Positions 1 to 8,900 of a stretch of 64,000 nt of DNA are shown in pieces. Both the position numbers and the translations under genes were made by a program. The notes beneath the pieces were generated by a model. The model saw nothing but the letters and a program-made list of their open reading frames with translations. It had not been told where the DNA came from and did no database searches. Location: positions 1-64,000 of the forward strand of contig CAWEIU010000002.1 of NCBI GenBank assembly GCA_963809245.1. The letters run 5' to 3'. Position 1 is the first letter of the stretch. Every line of letters starts with the position of its first letter. This DNA comes from Roseiarcus sp963809245. Lineage in GTDB: Bacteria; Pseudomonadota; Alphaproteobacteria; Rhizobiales; Beijerinckiaceae.

Positions 1-1
1 G

Positions 2-67
2 CTGCGCCGCGTCGGGTTGCCGGTCGTATGCATCGCGGACGCTGCTGTATCGAGTTCTTACTCATAG
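2..67 (+). CDS. Possible 3' end of a gene cut by the left window edge
   Basis: Frame 2 is open from the first base to a TAG at 65-67, giving about 21 residues. The piece is too short to assign to a family. The 80 bases that follow show no other coding signal and become AT-rich just before the binding-protein gene. It could equally be non-coding. Confidence 0.15.
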   Translation: MRRVGLPVVCIADAAVSSSYS

Positions 68-147
68 GCAGCGCCAACCCTAAGGGCGGCTGATTTGGCA
101 ACATAAGTCCGACATCGCGGATTTAGATAAATATTTGGGGAAGGAAT

Positions 148-1500
148 ATGAAGCAAAATTCGAACATTGTTAGGCGTATTGCTGCCGCTCTATCCATAGG
201 CGTTGGCTCCGCCGTCAGCCTGATGACATTGCCGGCTGTTGCAGGCGACAATGGCACGACAATCAACGTGCTCATGGCAAACAACGAGCCATTTCTTAAC
301 CTGCAAAAGCTCACGGCCGATCACTTTACGAAGCAGACTGGCATCGTTGTGAACTTCACTGTGCTGCCTGAAAACGACCTCAGGGATAAAGCGCAACAGG
401 AATTCTCTTCCCAAGCCGGCCAATACGACATTGCTTCGCTCAGCAACTTCGAGATTCCGATCTGGGGCGGCTTTGGCTGGCTCGCGCCTTTGAGCGATGA
501 TGTGGCGGCGGATCCGGGCTTCGCGCAGGACGATGTGTTCGCTTCGATGACATCGTCCCTAACGGCGAAGAATGGAAAGCTGTACGGAGAGCCGTTCTAT
601 GGCGAATCCTCCTTCACGATGTATCGCAAGGATATCTTCGCCAAATTGGGCCTGACCATGCCGGCGCATCCGACGTGGCAGCAGATTGCGGACTTTGCGG
701 CAAAGACTGACGGCGCGGCGCCCGGAATGAAAGGCATATGCCTGCGGGGGCTGCCTGGATGGGGCCAACAGGGGGCCGTCCTCAACACCATTGTGAACAC
801 CTTCGGAGGCACTTGGTTCACCAAGGACTGGAAAGCCGAGGTGAACGCGCCAGAATACGTCGAAGCGGTAAAGTTCTATGTCGACCTGCTCCGGGCGCAT
901 GGGCCGGCTGACGCGGCGACCCTCGGCACAAGCCAGTGCCTCGACGCCTTCAAGAATGGTAAGGCGGCCATATTCTACGACTCGACCGCGCTCGCGGGTC
1001 TGGTCGATGCGAGCGACTCCCCCGTTTCCGGCAAAGTGGGGTTTGTCCAAGCGCCCGTGGTAAAGACGCCGTCTTCCGGCTGGCTGTATACATGGGCGTG
1101 GGGTATCCAAGCTGCTTCCAAGCATCGGGAGGCGGCATGGAAGTTCATCGCTTGGGCGTCGTCCAAGGAATATGAGGAACTCGCTGGGACCACGTTTGGC
1201 TGGGGGCACATCCCGGATGGCAAGCGAGCTTCTACCTATGCCAATCCCGGCTACAAGGCGGCGGCGGGAGACTATGCTAGCGCAGTTCTCGAGAGCATTA
1301 AGTCGGCCAACCCGACCAATCCTGGTCTTCAGCCCAGGCCGACTGTTGGTGTGCAGTTTGTTGCGATCCCCGAATTTGCGGATCTGGGGACGCGGGTTTC
1401 GCAGTTGATCGCTGACGCATTGACCGGCCGTAAGACGGTCAAGGAAGCGCTCGACCAAGGACAGACTCTCGCTGAAGGCATTGCCGCCGACTACAAATAA
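148..1500 (+). CDS. ABC transporter substrate-binding protein, family 1 (sugar/polyol type)
   Basis: This is the periplasmic solute receptor of a carbohydrate-type ABC importer, 450 aa, the usual family length. Residues 1-32 form a signal peptide with a positively charged start, a hydrophobic core and a Pro-Ala-Val-Ala cleavage region. The mature part has the two-lobe family 1 pattern, and it resembles sorbitol/mannitol-type receptors (inference). The start is backed by a GGGGAAGG ribosome site 5-11 bases upstream. Two MalF/MalG-type permeases follow, with their ATPase at 5985-7025, so the four parts form one importer. A stem-loop directly after the stop fits the usual surplus of receptor over permease. 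The substrate cannot be told from sequence; the amidase in the cluster hints at a nitrogen-containing solute. Confidence 0.9.
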   Translation: MKQNSNIVRRIAAALSIGVGSAVSLMTLPAVAGDNGTTINVLMANNEPFLNLQKLTADHFTKQTGIVVNFTVLPENDLRDKAQQEFSSQAGQYDIASLSNFEIPIWGGFGWLAPLSDDVAADPGFAQDDVFASMTSSLTAKNGKLYGEPFYGESSFTMYRKDIFAKLGLTMPAHPTWQQIADFAAKTDGAAPGMKGICLRGLPGWGQQGAVLNTIVNTFGGTWFTKDWKAEVNAPEYVEAVKFYVDLLRAHGPADAATLGTSQCLDAFKNGKAAIFYDSTALAGLVDASDSPVSGKVGFVQAPVVKTPSSGWLYTWAWGIQAASKHREAAWKFIAWASSKEYEELAGTTFGWGHIPDGKRASTYANPGYKAAAGDYASAVLESIKSANPTNPGLQPRPTVGVQFVAIPEFADLGTRVSQLIADALTGRKTVKEALDQGQTLAEGIAADYK

Positions 1501-1515
1501 AGGCGACTAACACGC

Positions 1516-1567
1516 ACACGCAATCCGGGGCAGATCTCTGGAAATGCCTCGGATTGCTGTGTTTTTG
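1516..1567 (+). terminator. Stem-loop with T-run after the binding-protein gene
   Basis: The arms at 1516-1530 and 1547-1562 pair around a GCAATCC/GGATTGC core with one bulge, and a run of five T follows at 1562-1566. It lies between the receptor and the first permease. It is therefore more likely an attenuator or 3' mRNA stabiliser that lowers permease expression than a full stop. Confidence 0.55.
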
Positions 1568-1590
1568 ACCTGTAGAATGGACAAGCCATC

Positions 1591-2526
1591 ATGACGCGGG
1601 GCGGGACTGCCTTTAATGATCGTCGGTCTAGGCGAAACGCCGATATCTGGGTTCGCCGACTGCCCCTTTTGCCTGCTTTGGTCTTTACCATAGTCGTCAG
1701 CCAGCTCCCGTTTCTCGCGACGCTGTTCATCTCAATGTTCGACTGGCGGGCGACGAGGCCTGACAAGCGCGGTTTTATCGGCTTCGGCAATTATATCAGC
1801 GTCATCAAGGATCCGCGGATGTTCGGAGCCGTGTTTAACACGGTGGTCGTCACCGCTGCAGTGGTTCTGGTCTGTTTGGTCCTTGGGCTTGGCATATCAC
1901 TGTTGCTGAATTGCCAATTCTTCGGACGAGGTATTGTCCGAACCATGTTGATTGCTCCATTCCTTATTGTTCCGACCGCCGCCGCCCTTGTTTTCAAGCA
2001 TGTCATCTTCAGCTATTCGAGCGGCCTGCTCAACGGCATTCTTACTTTGGTATGGGGCTGGTTTGGTAGTTCCGGCGCGCCGCAGTTTTCGCTCATCGTG
2101 GAGTACCCGCTTCTCGCCATTGGGATCGTCCTCGTTTGGCAATGGACGCCGTTCATGATCCTGATCTTACTTGCAGGTCTCCAGTCTCTTCCGGCAGATG
2201 TCATAGAGGCCGCCAAGGTTGACGGGGCCGGGCAATGGACTTTGTTTCGCGCAATCGTCGTTCCGCATTTACGGCCGTATCTCGAACTCGGCGGCCTTCT
2301 GGGAACAATTTACATTGTTCAGAACTTCGATGTTACCCGGACCATGGCGGAGGGCAGTTTGGGAACTGCCAATCTTCCATTTTTGATTTATCAGACCTTC
2401 TCCGCGGGAGCGAACTATGGCCTTGCCAGCGCCCAAGGAGTGGTCACGGTGATTGGCGCAACCGTCATCGCCACGTTTGCTTTGCGTGTTATCTCGGGCC
2501 TATTAGCTGACGAAAGCAGGATATGA
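1591..2526 (+). CDS. Sugar ABC transporter permease, MalF/UgpA type
   Basis: An inner-membrane permease subunit of 311 aa. A short charged N-terminus precedes about six hydrophobic segments, the first at residues 24-50. The EAA loop that docks on the ATPase lies at about 205-230 (Glu-Ala-Ala ... Asp-Gly-Ala-Gly). It overlaps the next permease by four bases (ATGA), which indicates translational coupling. With the MalG-type partner it forms the transmembrane channel for the receptor encoded upstream. Confidence 0.9.
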   Translation: MTRGGTAFNDRRSRRNADIWVRRLPLLPALVFTIVVSQLPFLATLFISMFDWRATRPDKRGFIGFGNYISVIKDPRMFGAVFNTVVVTAAVVLVCLVLGLGISLLLNCQFFGRGIVRTMLIAPFLIVPTAAALVFKHVIFSYSSGLLNGILTLVWGWFGSSGAPQFSLIVEYPLLAIGIVLVWQWTPFMILILLAGLQSLPADVIEAAKVDGAGQWTLFRAIVVPHLRPYLELGGLLGTIYIVQNFDVTRTMAEGSLGTANLPFLIYQTFSAGANYGLASAQGVVTVIGATVIATFALRVISGLLADESRI

Positions 2527-3398
2527 TAATGCGCGCGAAGCCTTCCAGGCGTAGAGAAGCCGGTAGTGGGCTAAGTCGCCGGGTCGGCTCTGCCGCGCTC
2601 GGTTTGCTGGCGTGGGCCGTGGGCATCATCTTTATCATGCCCATCTTCTGGATGGTGCTGACCGGTCTGCATAGCCAGGCGGACTCGCCACTCAACCCGC
2701 CAAAACTCTTCGCACCTCTCACCTTGGACTGGTTCATCGGATTTTTCGGCGCGACCTCCGGGGGGAACCCGATGCCGTATCTTGTCAACTCGGCGGTCGC
2801 GTCGATCGCTTCGGGCATCCTTGTCCTGCTGTTGGCGATACCGGCTGCCTACGCTCTATCTGTCCGCCCGGTCGAAAAATGGTCGGACGTGCTTTTCTTC
2901 TTTCTCGGCACAAAGATGCTTCCAATTGTCGCGGGGCTCACGCCCATCTTTCTCATCGCGAACAAGCTTTCAATGCTGAACAATATCTGGTTTCTCACGA
3001 TCATTTACGCGGGAATGAATTTACCGATCGCGATCTGGATGATCAGGGCCTTCATGAACGACATTCCGAAGGAGCTGTTCGAGGCTGCCGCCCTCGATGG
3101 GGCGGGTCTTGCACGGACCTTCTGGTCGGTCATAGGGCCAGTGCTTGCGCCCGGCATCGCCGCCACGAGTCTCATTTGCTTCATTTTTTCCTGGAACGAA
3201 TTGCTATTTGCCTCTGCGCTTTCCGGCGCCAATTCGGCTACGGCCCCAGTATATCTGCTGAGCTTCGTGACGTCGGTGGGGTCGTTTCTGCCTCAACTCT
3301 GCTCTGCCGCCACAATTGTGTCTATACCGGTCCTTGCTGCGGGCTTTGCCGCCCAGGATCGCTTGGTGCAAGGCCTGTCGCTCGGGGCGATCAAGTGA
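2523..3398 (+). CDS. Sugar ABC transporter permease, MalG/UgpE type
   Basis: The second permease subunit, 291 aa from the ATG that overlaps the previous stop. An ATG two codons downstream (2529) is an equally possible start. The first membrane segment is at about residues 25-47. The EAA loop is at about 185-212, with Glu-Ala-Ala-Ala-Leu-Asp-Gly-Ala-Gly. Length and topology fit the family. The 266 bases to the amidase gene hold no gene or clear terminator that I can see. Confidence 0.9.
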   Translation: MIMRAKPSRRREAGSGLSRRVGSAALGLLAWAVGIIFIMPIFWMVLTGLHSQADSPLNPPKLFAPLTLDWFIGFFGATSGGNPMPYLVNSAVASIASGILVLLLAIPAAYALSVRPVEKWSDVLFFFLGTKMLPIVAGLTPIFLIANKLSMLNNIWFLTIIYAGMNLPIAIWMIRAFMNDIPKELFEAAALDGAGLARTFWSVIGPVLAPGIAATSLICFIFSWNELLFASALSGANSATAPVYLLSFVTSVGSFLPQLCSAATIVSIPVLAAGFAAQDRLVQGLSLGAIK

Positions 3399-3664
3399 TG
3401 CTGCGGTCGGAAACGGTTGGATGTCGAAGTCACTGCTGGTGGGAGGGCTTCGGACCGATTCTCGGACGCTTATGGCCTGCCCACCTGCGAATGCATTCCG
3501 CGTAGATCCTGCCTAGGGAGTGCGCTTCAGCAAGCGAATGAATCCCTTTGTTCTGTGACACGCGGCGTCTGCCTTCCCTTGGGGCTGACGCAGCGGGCTG
3601 CTGACTTATACGCAACCATAGTAATATCGCTGGTCAATCGGCGCCAATCTTAAGGAGTAGAGAC

Positions 3665-5062
3665 GTGCAGTTCTTGGAGATATCGGAGATCTCGGGGCTT
3701 CTCCAGTCGAAGAAGGTCTCGCCGGTCGAGCTCACGAAATTGATGATCGAACGAATTCAGGCCCTGGACCCTCTACTCAATAGCTACGCCTATACCATGG
3801 CTGAGAGCGCGCTTTCGGCTGCACGTGCAGCCGAAGAGGAGATCACCAGCGGTAATTGGCGTGGACCGCTTCACGGGGTTCCGCTGGCCGTAAAGGATCA
3901 GTGCTGGGCATCGGGAGTTCCCACTGCTGCTGGCACTACGGTCTTGCGGGACAATGTCCCGACGCGCGACGCGACCGTGGTTCGCCGCCTGCGTGAGGCC
4001 GGCGCAATCATCCTCGGCAAGCTCTCGATGGCCGAGGCGGCATTTGGAGGCCATCATCCTAACCTGCCCAGCGCCGTCAACCCTTGGGACGCTGAAACCT
4101 GGGCGGGCTCTTCGTCCAGCGGTTCTGGCGTCGCTACCGCCGCAGGCTTGTGCTACGGCGCCATAGGTACTGATACTGGGGGCTCCATCCGCTTTCCTTC
4201 TGCTGCTAACGGCGTGACAGGTCTGAAGCCGACGTGGGGCAGGGTAAGCACGTTCGGAATTGAGGGGTCGGCGGGCAGTCCTATGGACCATGTCGGTCCT
4301 ATCGCACGTAGCGCGTATGATTGTGCTACGATGCTCACGGCAATAGCTGGAGACGATGCGGACGATCCGACTACCCTGTTCTCGGAGGCCCCGGATTACG
4401 CTTCACTTATGAAGGGCGGAATCCGTGGCTTGCGTATCGGCGTCGATCCCGCGTTCAACTCGCATTGCGACCAGCTTACTCTCGATACGCTGCAAAGCGC
4501 TGGCGAAGTCCTTCGAAACTTGGGCGCCCAGCTTGTTGACGTCTCGATCCCGGACGTTTCCGGGGTCGTCAACGATTGGAAGGCCGCGTGTGCGATCGAT
4601 CTAGCTCTCGCACATGAGAGGAACTTTCCCTCGCGAAAGGCGGAGTACGGCCCCGAAATCGTGGCTCTTCTGGAGTTCGGGCTGAGCAAGTCCGGGACTG
4701 ACCTGCGGCGGATATTGCAAGGTCAGCTGAAATTCAGGGGCAGTTTGGAGAGACTTTTCGCGGAGATAGATGTGCTGCTTGTGCCAGTCACCGGCGTTGC
4801 CTCTCCCACTGTCGCCCGCATGGACGAAATCGGCTATGGACCGGAGTGGCCGACATTGGTCATGCATGCCACCTGTCCTTTCAATATATCTGGTAATCCG
4901 GCGTTGGTTCTCCCAGCGGGATTCACAGACAGAGGAACCCCGGTGGGAATCCAACTCGTAGGGGCCCATCTGGCTGAGCATGTTCTGTTCCGCGTGGGCC
5001 ACGCGTTTCAACAGACCACGGACTATCATCGGCGGCGCCCGCCCCACTTGACGGAAGTATAA
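3665..5062 (+). CDS. Amidase (amidase signature family)
   Basis: A hydrolase of amide bonds, 465 aa, with the amidase-signature core. The catalytic Lys is in Ala-Val-Lys-Asp near residue 77. The Ser-rich loop with the cis-Ser is at about 148-155; its second Gly is replaced by Ser. The nucleophile Ser is near 174 in Thr-Asp-Thr-Gly-Gly-Ser-Ile-Arg. The family includes GatA-like proteins and many catabolic amidases. The lack of gatB/gatC neighbours and the transporter context point to catabolism. A GAG-rich ribosome site precedes the ATG. It probably hydrolyses the imported solute or a product of it; the substrate is unknown. Confidence 0.85.
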   Translation: MQFLEISEISGLLQSKKVSPVELTKLMIERIQALDPLLNSYAYTMAESALSAARAAEEEITSGNWRGPLHGVPLAVKDQCWASGVPTAAGTTVLRDNVPTRDATVVRRLREAGAIILGKLSMAEAAFGGHHPNLPSAVNPWDAETWAGSSSSGSGVATAAGLCYGAIGTDTGGSIRFPSAANGVTGLKPTWGRVSTFGIEGSAGSPMDHVGPIARSAYDCATMLTAIAGDDADDPTTLFSEAPDYASLMKGGIRGLRIGVDPAFNSHCDQLTLDTLQSAGEVLRNLGAQLVDVSIPDVSGVVNDWKAACAIDLALAHERNFPSRKAEYGPEIVALLEFGLSKSGTDLRRILQGQLKFRGSLERLFAEIDVLLVPVTGVASPTVARMDEIGYGPEWPTLVMHATCPFNISGNPALVLPAGFTDRGTPVGIQLVGAHLAEHVLFRVGHAFQQTTDYHRRRPPHLTEV

Positions 5063-5130
5063 AGAACGGCTCGCCATACGGTGCGTACGGTAGATTGATT
5101 CCGTGTTCGCATTATAAACGGGTTCCGCAC

Positions 5131-5829
5131 ATGTCTTCATCATATAAAGTGGTTCGTCGCGAGTCTTACAGTGAGCAGATTACGAATACTCTGCGTGATC
5201 TGATTGTGCGCGGCGCTCTTGCTGTCGGCGAGCGGTTGGTCGAGATTTCTCTGGCCAAACAGTTCGGTGTGAGTCGGGGACCTATTCGGGAGGCGCTATG
5301 GCAGCTCGAAACCGAGGGTCTTGCCGTGTCGCGTGGCTCCGGGACCTACGTGGTAGGAATTTCGGTCTCGGATGTAGACGAGCTCTACGCCCTGAGGGAT
5401 GCCATCGAAACGCTCGCGCTCACTCTCGCAATGAAGAAAGCCAAGCAGGATGAGTGGGACGTATTGGATCCGATTGTCGCACGACTGAAGGCGGCTGCTG
5501 ACGCAGGGAACGTAGATGCAGTGGCGCAAGCCGATATCGATTTTCATCGCTCCATATATTCGCTTTCCCGGAATCGGCGCTTGACCGAGGTGTGGGATCG
5601 CTATGCGCCAATACTCACGACTCTTCTTCGGATTTCCATCGAGGGACACGCGGATCTTCAAGATCCAGCAAGTCGGCACCACAGGTTGGTAGAGGTGATA
5701 CGTTCGGGGAATTTGGAAAAGGCCGTGGCCGAGCTGAAGGATCATCTGCAAGATTCTCACCGACGCACGCTTAGCGTGAAACGGTCCATGACCAAAGATG
5801 ATCTGCCCGTTTCTGGTCTCTCGATCTGA
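5131..5829 (+). CDS. GntR family transcriptional regulator, FadR subfamily (FCD domain)
   Basis: A DNA-binding regulator of 232 aa from the ATG at 5131; an upstream in-frame ATG at 5095 would add 12 unconvincing residues. The N-terminal winged helix has the GntR pattern (Arg-Asp-Leu-Ile ... Gly-Val-Ser-Arg-Gly-Pro-Ile-Arg-Glu-Ala-Leu). The C-terminal part is an all-helical FCD ligand-binding domain with Asp and His residues suited to metal binding. It sits between the amidase and the ATPase gene and probably controls this importer/amidase cluster in response to a small acid or sugar acid. Confidence 0.88.
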   Translation: MSSSYKVVRRESYSEQITNTLRDLIVRGALAVGERLVEISLAKQFGVSRGPIREALWQLETEGLAVSRGSGTYVVGISVSDVDELYALRDAIETLALTLAMKKAKQDEWDVLDPIVARLKAAADAGNVDAVAQADIDFHRSIYSLSRNRRLTEVWDRYAPILTTLLRISIEGHADLQDPASRHHRLVEVIRSGNLEKAVAELKDHLQDSHRRTLSVKRSMTKDDLPVSGLSI

Positions 5830-5912
5830 AGGAAAGCGCGTCGATAGCTTTTTACCATGCGCTTCAGCAAGCTGCCGAAAAATGGCGTTTGACTGGAACT
5901 AACGATTTAGCC

Positions 5913-5984
5913 TCATTGACTGTATATGTAGGCCAATGACGTTTGATCGCATTGATCAGTATACAATTGCGCGGAACAAATAAC
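5913..5984 (+). promoter_or_regulatory. AT-rich promoter/operator region before the ABC ATPase gene
   Basis: This stretch is clearly more AT-rich than its surroundings. It carries GTATAC at 5959-5964 inside an AGTATACAAT context and a TTGACTGTATAT stretch upstream. Half-sites of this GT-TATA-AC kind are typical of FadR-subfamily GntR operators. The assignment to the regulator next door is inference, and no unambiguous -35/-10 pair can be fixed. Confidence 0.3.
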
Positions 5985-7025
5985 ATGGCCACTGTCACTA
6001 TCAACGAAGCGTGGAAATATTACAGCGGATACGAGGCGCTAAAGGGCGTTTCGCTGGAAATCGCGGACGGGGAATTTGTGGTCCTTGTCGGACCGTCCGG
6101 TTGCGGAAAGTCGACGCTGCTGAGGATGATTGCAGGCCTAGAAGACATCTCCGGTGGCGAAATCGAAATTGGCGACCGTGTGGTCAACGATCTCCCTCCC
6201 AAAGAGCGCGACATCGCTATGGTCTTCCAGAGCTATGCCCTCTATCCGCATATGACGGTGCGCGAGAACATGGGCTTCTCCCTGAGACTCAAAGGCGTCC
6301 CGAAGCCCGAGATCGATCAGAAGATCAAGCGGGCTGCCGATGTTCTCGGACTGGGAGCCTTGCTCGAAAGGCGTCCTCGGCAACTGTCGGGCGGACAGCG
6401 GCAACGTGTCGCCATGGGCCGAGCCATCGTGCGCGATCCGCAGGTGTTCCTGTTCGATGAACCGCTTTCCAACCTTGACGCCAAACTGCGCGTTCAGATG
6501 CGAGCCGAGATCAAGGAGCTTCACCAGCGACTGAAGACCACCACTATCTACGTTACCCACGACCAGATCGAGGCCATGACAATGGCCGATCGGATTGTCG
6601 TGATGCGTGACGGCGTGATCGAGCAAATCGGCTCGCCGCTCGATCTATACGATCGGCCGCAAAACGTCTTCGTGGCCGGTTTCATCGGGAGTCCGTCAAT
6701 GAACTTCATTGTCGGTGAGCTGGCGGACGGGGGCTTTCGAACCACTGACGACATTGTTCTGCCGGTTCCCAAGACTGCGGGAACCCCAACGACCTATGGT
6801 ATTCGACCGGAGCATCTGCATCTCGACCCGGACGGATTGGCGGTCGAACTGGTGGTGGTCGAGCCAATGGGTTCGGAGACGCAGGTCGTGGCGCGGCTCG
6901 GCAGTCAGCAGATCGTGGCCATCTTCCGTGAGCGCTTCAATGGTCGGCCCGGAGACACCATCAGGGTCCGTCCGGACATTTCGGTCGTCCAGCTGTTCGG
7001 CCAGGACGGTAACCGTATCAACTAG
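5985..7025 (+). CDS. Sugar ABC transporter ATP-binding protein, MalK/UgpC type
   Basis: The cytoplasmic ATPase, 346 aa from the ATG at 5985; an in-frame ATG at 5943 lies in promoter-like DNA. Walker A is at about 36-44 (Gly-Pro-Ser-Gly-Cys-Gly-Lys-Ser-Thr), the signature Leu-Ser-Gly-Gly-Gln at 134-138, and Walker B Phe-Leu-Phe-Asp-Glu-Pro at about 155-160. A C-terminal OB-type domain, as in MalK, follows from about 240. It completes the importer formed by the receptor and permeases at 148-3398, from which it is separated by the amidase and regulator genes. Confidence 0.92.
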   Translation: MATVTINEAWKYYSGYEALKGVSLEIADGEFVVLVGPSGCGKSTLLRMIAGLEDISGGEIEIGDRVVNDLPPKERDIAMVFQSYALYPHMTVRENMGFSLRLKGVPKPEIDQKIKRAADVLGLGALLERRPRQLSGGQRQRVAMGRAIVRDPQVFLFDEPLSNLDAKLRVQMRAEIKELHQRLKTTTIYVTHDQIEAMTMADRIVVMRDGVIEQIGSPLDLYDRPQNVFVAGFIGSPSMNFIVGELADGGFRTTDDIVLPVPKTAGTPTTYGIRPEHLHLDPDGLAVELVVVEPMGSETQVVARLGSQQIVAIFRERFNGRPGDTIRVRPDISVVQLFGQDGNRIN

Positions 7026-7049
7026 GGCTTGGTGAGAAACAGGATTTCG

Positions 7050-7080
7050 TCCGGAGCTTGTTCGTGATTCAAGCTCCGGA
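7050..7080 (+). terminator. Perfect 11-bp stem-loop after the ABC ATPase gene
   Basis: TCCGGAGCTTG (7050-7060) and CAAGCTCCGGA (7070-7080) pair perfectly around a nine-base loop, 25 bases after the stop codon. Only short T-runs follow. It probably ends the first cluster's transcript. Confidence 0.6.
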
Positions 7081-7811
7081 TGGAACGTTTCGTTTTGCAC
7101 GGCCTCGAACGCGCCGGCACGCGAGATCGCCCGCGGGTATTCGCGTGTCGCGGCGATAGCCAACGCTGGCGGGGCTTCACTCTCCTCGCCGTTCGCTGCC
7201 AGCGTTTCGGCGCGCACGGCTCACGATCGTCAATTCCATACCCTGGTGTCGCGATCTTCCGCCAATCCTTGAGACCTCGCGAACGTTGACGCGGATCGCG
7301 GTCCACCCCACCTGCTCGACGACGCGTCTCGGCCTTGGTGGAGCGCTCAAGGAGATCGCCGATCACCGAGGTCGAAGTCCCAATCGGGACGACCTGTTGC
7401 GGCACGGCCGGAGACCGAAGGCTTCCTCATCCTGAACTGGTCTTGTCGGCGACGAGAGAGATCAGTTCTGCGCTGGACGCCCGTCCGGCCAAGGCTTACC
7501 TTTCGGCGAACTGAACTTGCGAAATGGGACTTCGACACGTGACGGGACAACCCTACGAGTCGTTCGTTTTCCCGCTGAAGGAACTCAGCCGTCCTGCCGC
7601 GAGCCCTCACGCGGCTCCGACATGTGCAGCAACGGGGGGTGCGAATGGCGCCGGGGGTGGACGTCAATTGCAGGGTCTTGAGCCGGCCTCCGTCTCCGAT
7701 TTTCGTCCACTCGCGAAACGAGATGGTTCGCTTGGCAAGGAGCGGTAGAGACCGGCGCCCTCGCAGGTCAAGCTTCGATTTGAGCTGCGCTTGGATGGAG
7801 GTTGAGACCAG
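7081..7811. other. Gene-poor stretch between the importer and exporter clusters
   Basis: No gene can be supported. Open frames on both strands are short and compositionally unremarkable. On the minus strand at 7247-7273 a short peptide, Leu-Lys-Asp-Trp-Arg-Lys-Ile-Ala-Thr, recalls the C-terminal region of IS5-type transposases, but nothing on either side extends the match. Base composition seems to rise from the lower GC of the first cluster to the higher GC of the rest around here. Confidence 0.3.
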
Positions 7812-8900
7812 ATGAGCAGGGCTGATCAGCAAGAAGTCTCCGCGAAAGCGCCGGAAAAAGATCAATCCTCGGCGCCGGTCGAGAAGGATCGGCCGCGTCA
7901 TGCGCCCGCGCCCAAGGTCGCGCGGACGCCCGCCATCATCGTCACGATCGTCATCTGCGCGATCGTCGGGCTGTCGCTGTGGTACCTTGTGCAGCCGCAG
8001 CCCCTCATTATCCAAGGCGAAGCAGACGCAACGCGCATCGATATCGCCGCACGTGTCGACGGCAGGGTCGGTCGGCGGCCGGTGGAGCGCGGCGACAACA
8101 TAACCGCTGGCCAATTGCTGTTCCAGATCGACAACCCTGAACTGGTCGCCAAGCTGCATGAGGCGCAGGCCGGGTTGAAGCTTGCAGTCGCGCAGCTCGC
8201 CAACATCGAAGTGGGGACAAGGGCCGAGGTCATCGCCCAGCGCAAGGCGGCGGTCGACACGGCCACGGCGAATCTCACGCTGGCGCAGCGGACCTATGAT
8301 CGCGTCAAGGAGCTGGCCGGATCGGGCAACGCGCCGATCCAGCGCCTCGATGAAAGCACGAATTCGCTGCAAGTCGCGCAGCGCACCCTGGACCAGGCGA
8401 AGTCGGCGTACGACGAGGCGGTAAACGGCTATACGGCCGAGCAGCACGGGATTGCGCGCGCGAGCGTCGCCAACGCGCAGGCTTCGATCGACACCATTCA
8501 GGCGCAAGTCAACGAACTCGTGGTGACGGCGCCGATTGCCTCTCAAGTCTATCAGATCGGCGCCGAGCTCGGCGAATATGTTTCTCCCGGCGTGCCGCTG
8601 CTCTCGCTCATCGATCTCAATGACGTGTGGCTGCGCTTCGATCTTCGCGAGGATCTCGCCAGGGGCTTGAAGGTCGGCGACCGCTTCCAGATGCGGGTCC
8701 CGGCGCTTGGCGACAAGCTGATTACGGCCGAGATCAGGGTGATCGCCGCGAAAGGAGAGTATGCGGGATGGCGCGCGACGCGCGCCACCGGCGACTTCGA
8801 TCTGCGCACGTTCCAAATCCGCGCCTATCCCGTGACGCCTATTCCGGAGCTGCGGCCCGGGATGAGCGTCTACGCCGTCTGGCCGGACAGCCGCCGATGA
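7812..8900 (+). CDS. HlyD family membrane-fusion (periplasmic adaptor) protein
   Basis: The adaptor subunit of an efflux/secretion system, 362 aa. A charged cytoplasmic N-terminus is followed by one membrane segment at about 40-60, a biotinyl-lipoyl-like half-motif, a long Ala/Gln-rich coiled-coil hairpin at about 110-225, and a beta-barrel domain ending in Arg-Pro-Gly-Met-Ser. Its stop overlaps the start of the ABC-2 permease gene (ATGA), so the two are translationally coupled. A second HlyD gene follows that permease. The pairing resembles YhiI-type exporters, although no ATPase gene is present here. Confidence 0.88.
   Translation: MSRADQQEVSAKAPEKDQSSAPVEKDRPRHAPAPKVARTPAIIVTIVICAIVGLSLWYLVQPQPLIIQGEADATRIDIAARVDGRVGRRPVERGDNITAGQLLFQIDNPELVAKLHEAQAGLKLAVAQLANIEVGTRAEVIAQRKAAVDTATANLTLAQRTYDRVKELAGSGNAPIQRLDESTNSLQVAQRTLDQAKSAYDEAVNGYTAEQHGIARASVANAQASIDTIQAQVNELVVTAPIASQVYQIGAELGEYVSPGVPLLSLIDLNDVWLRFDLREDLARGLKVGDRFQMRVPALGDKLITAEIRVIAAKGEYAGWRATRATGDFDLRTFQIRAYPVTPIPELRPGMSVYAVWPDSRR

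Noticed and set aside
559..1458. A 299-aa open frame on the minus strand
   Set aside because: It is antisense to the sugar-binding protein and has no recognisable motif.
7247..7273. Possible IS5-type transposase remnant
   Set aside because: Only nine residues look alike, and no terminal repeats or further similarity surround them.
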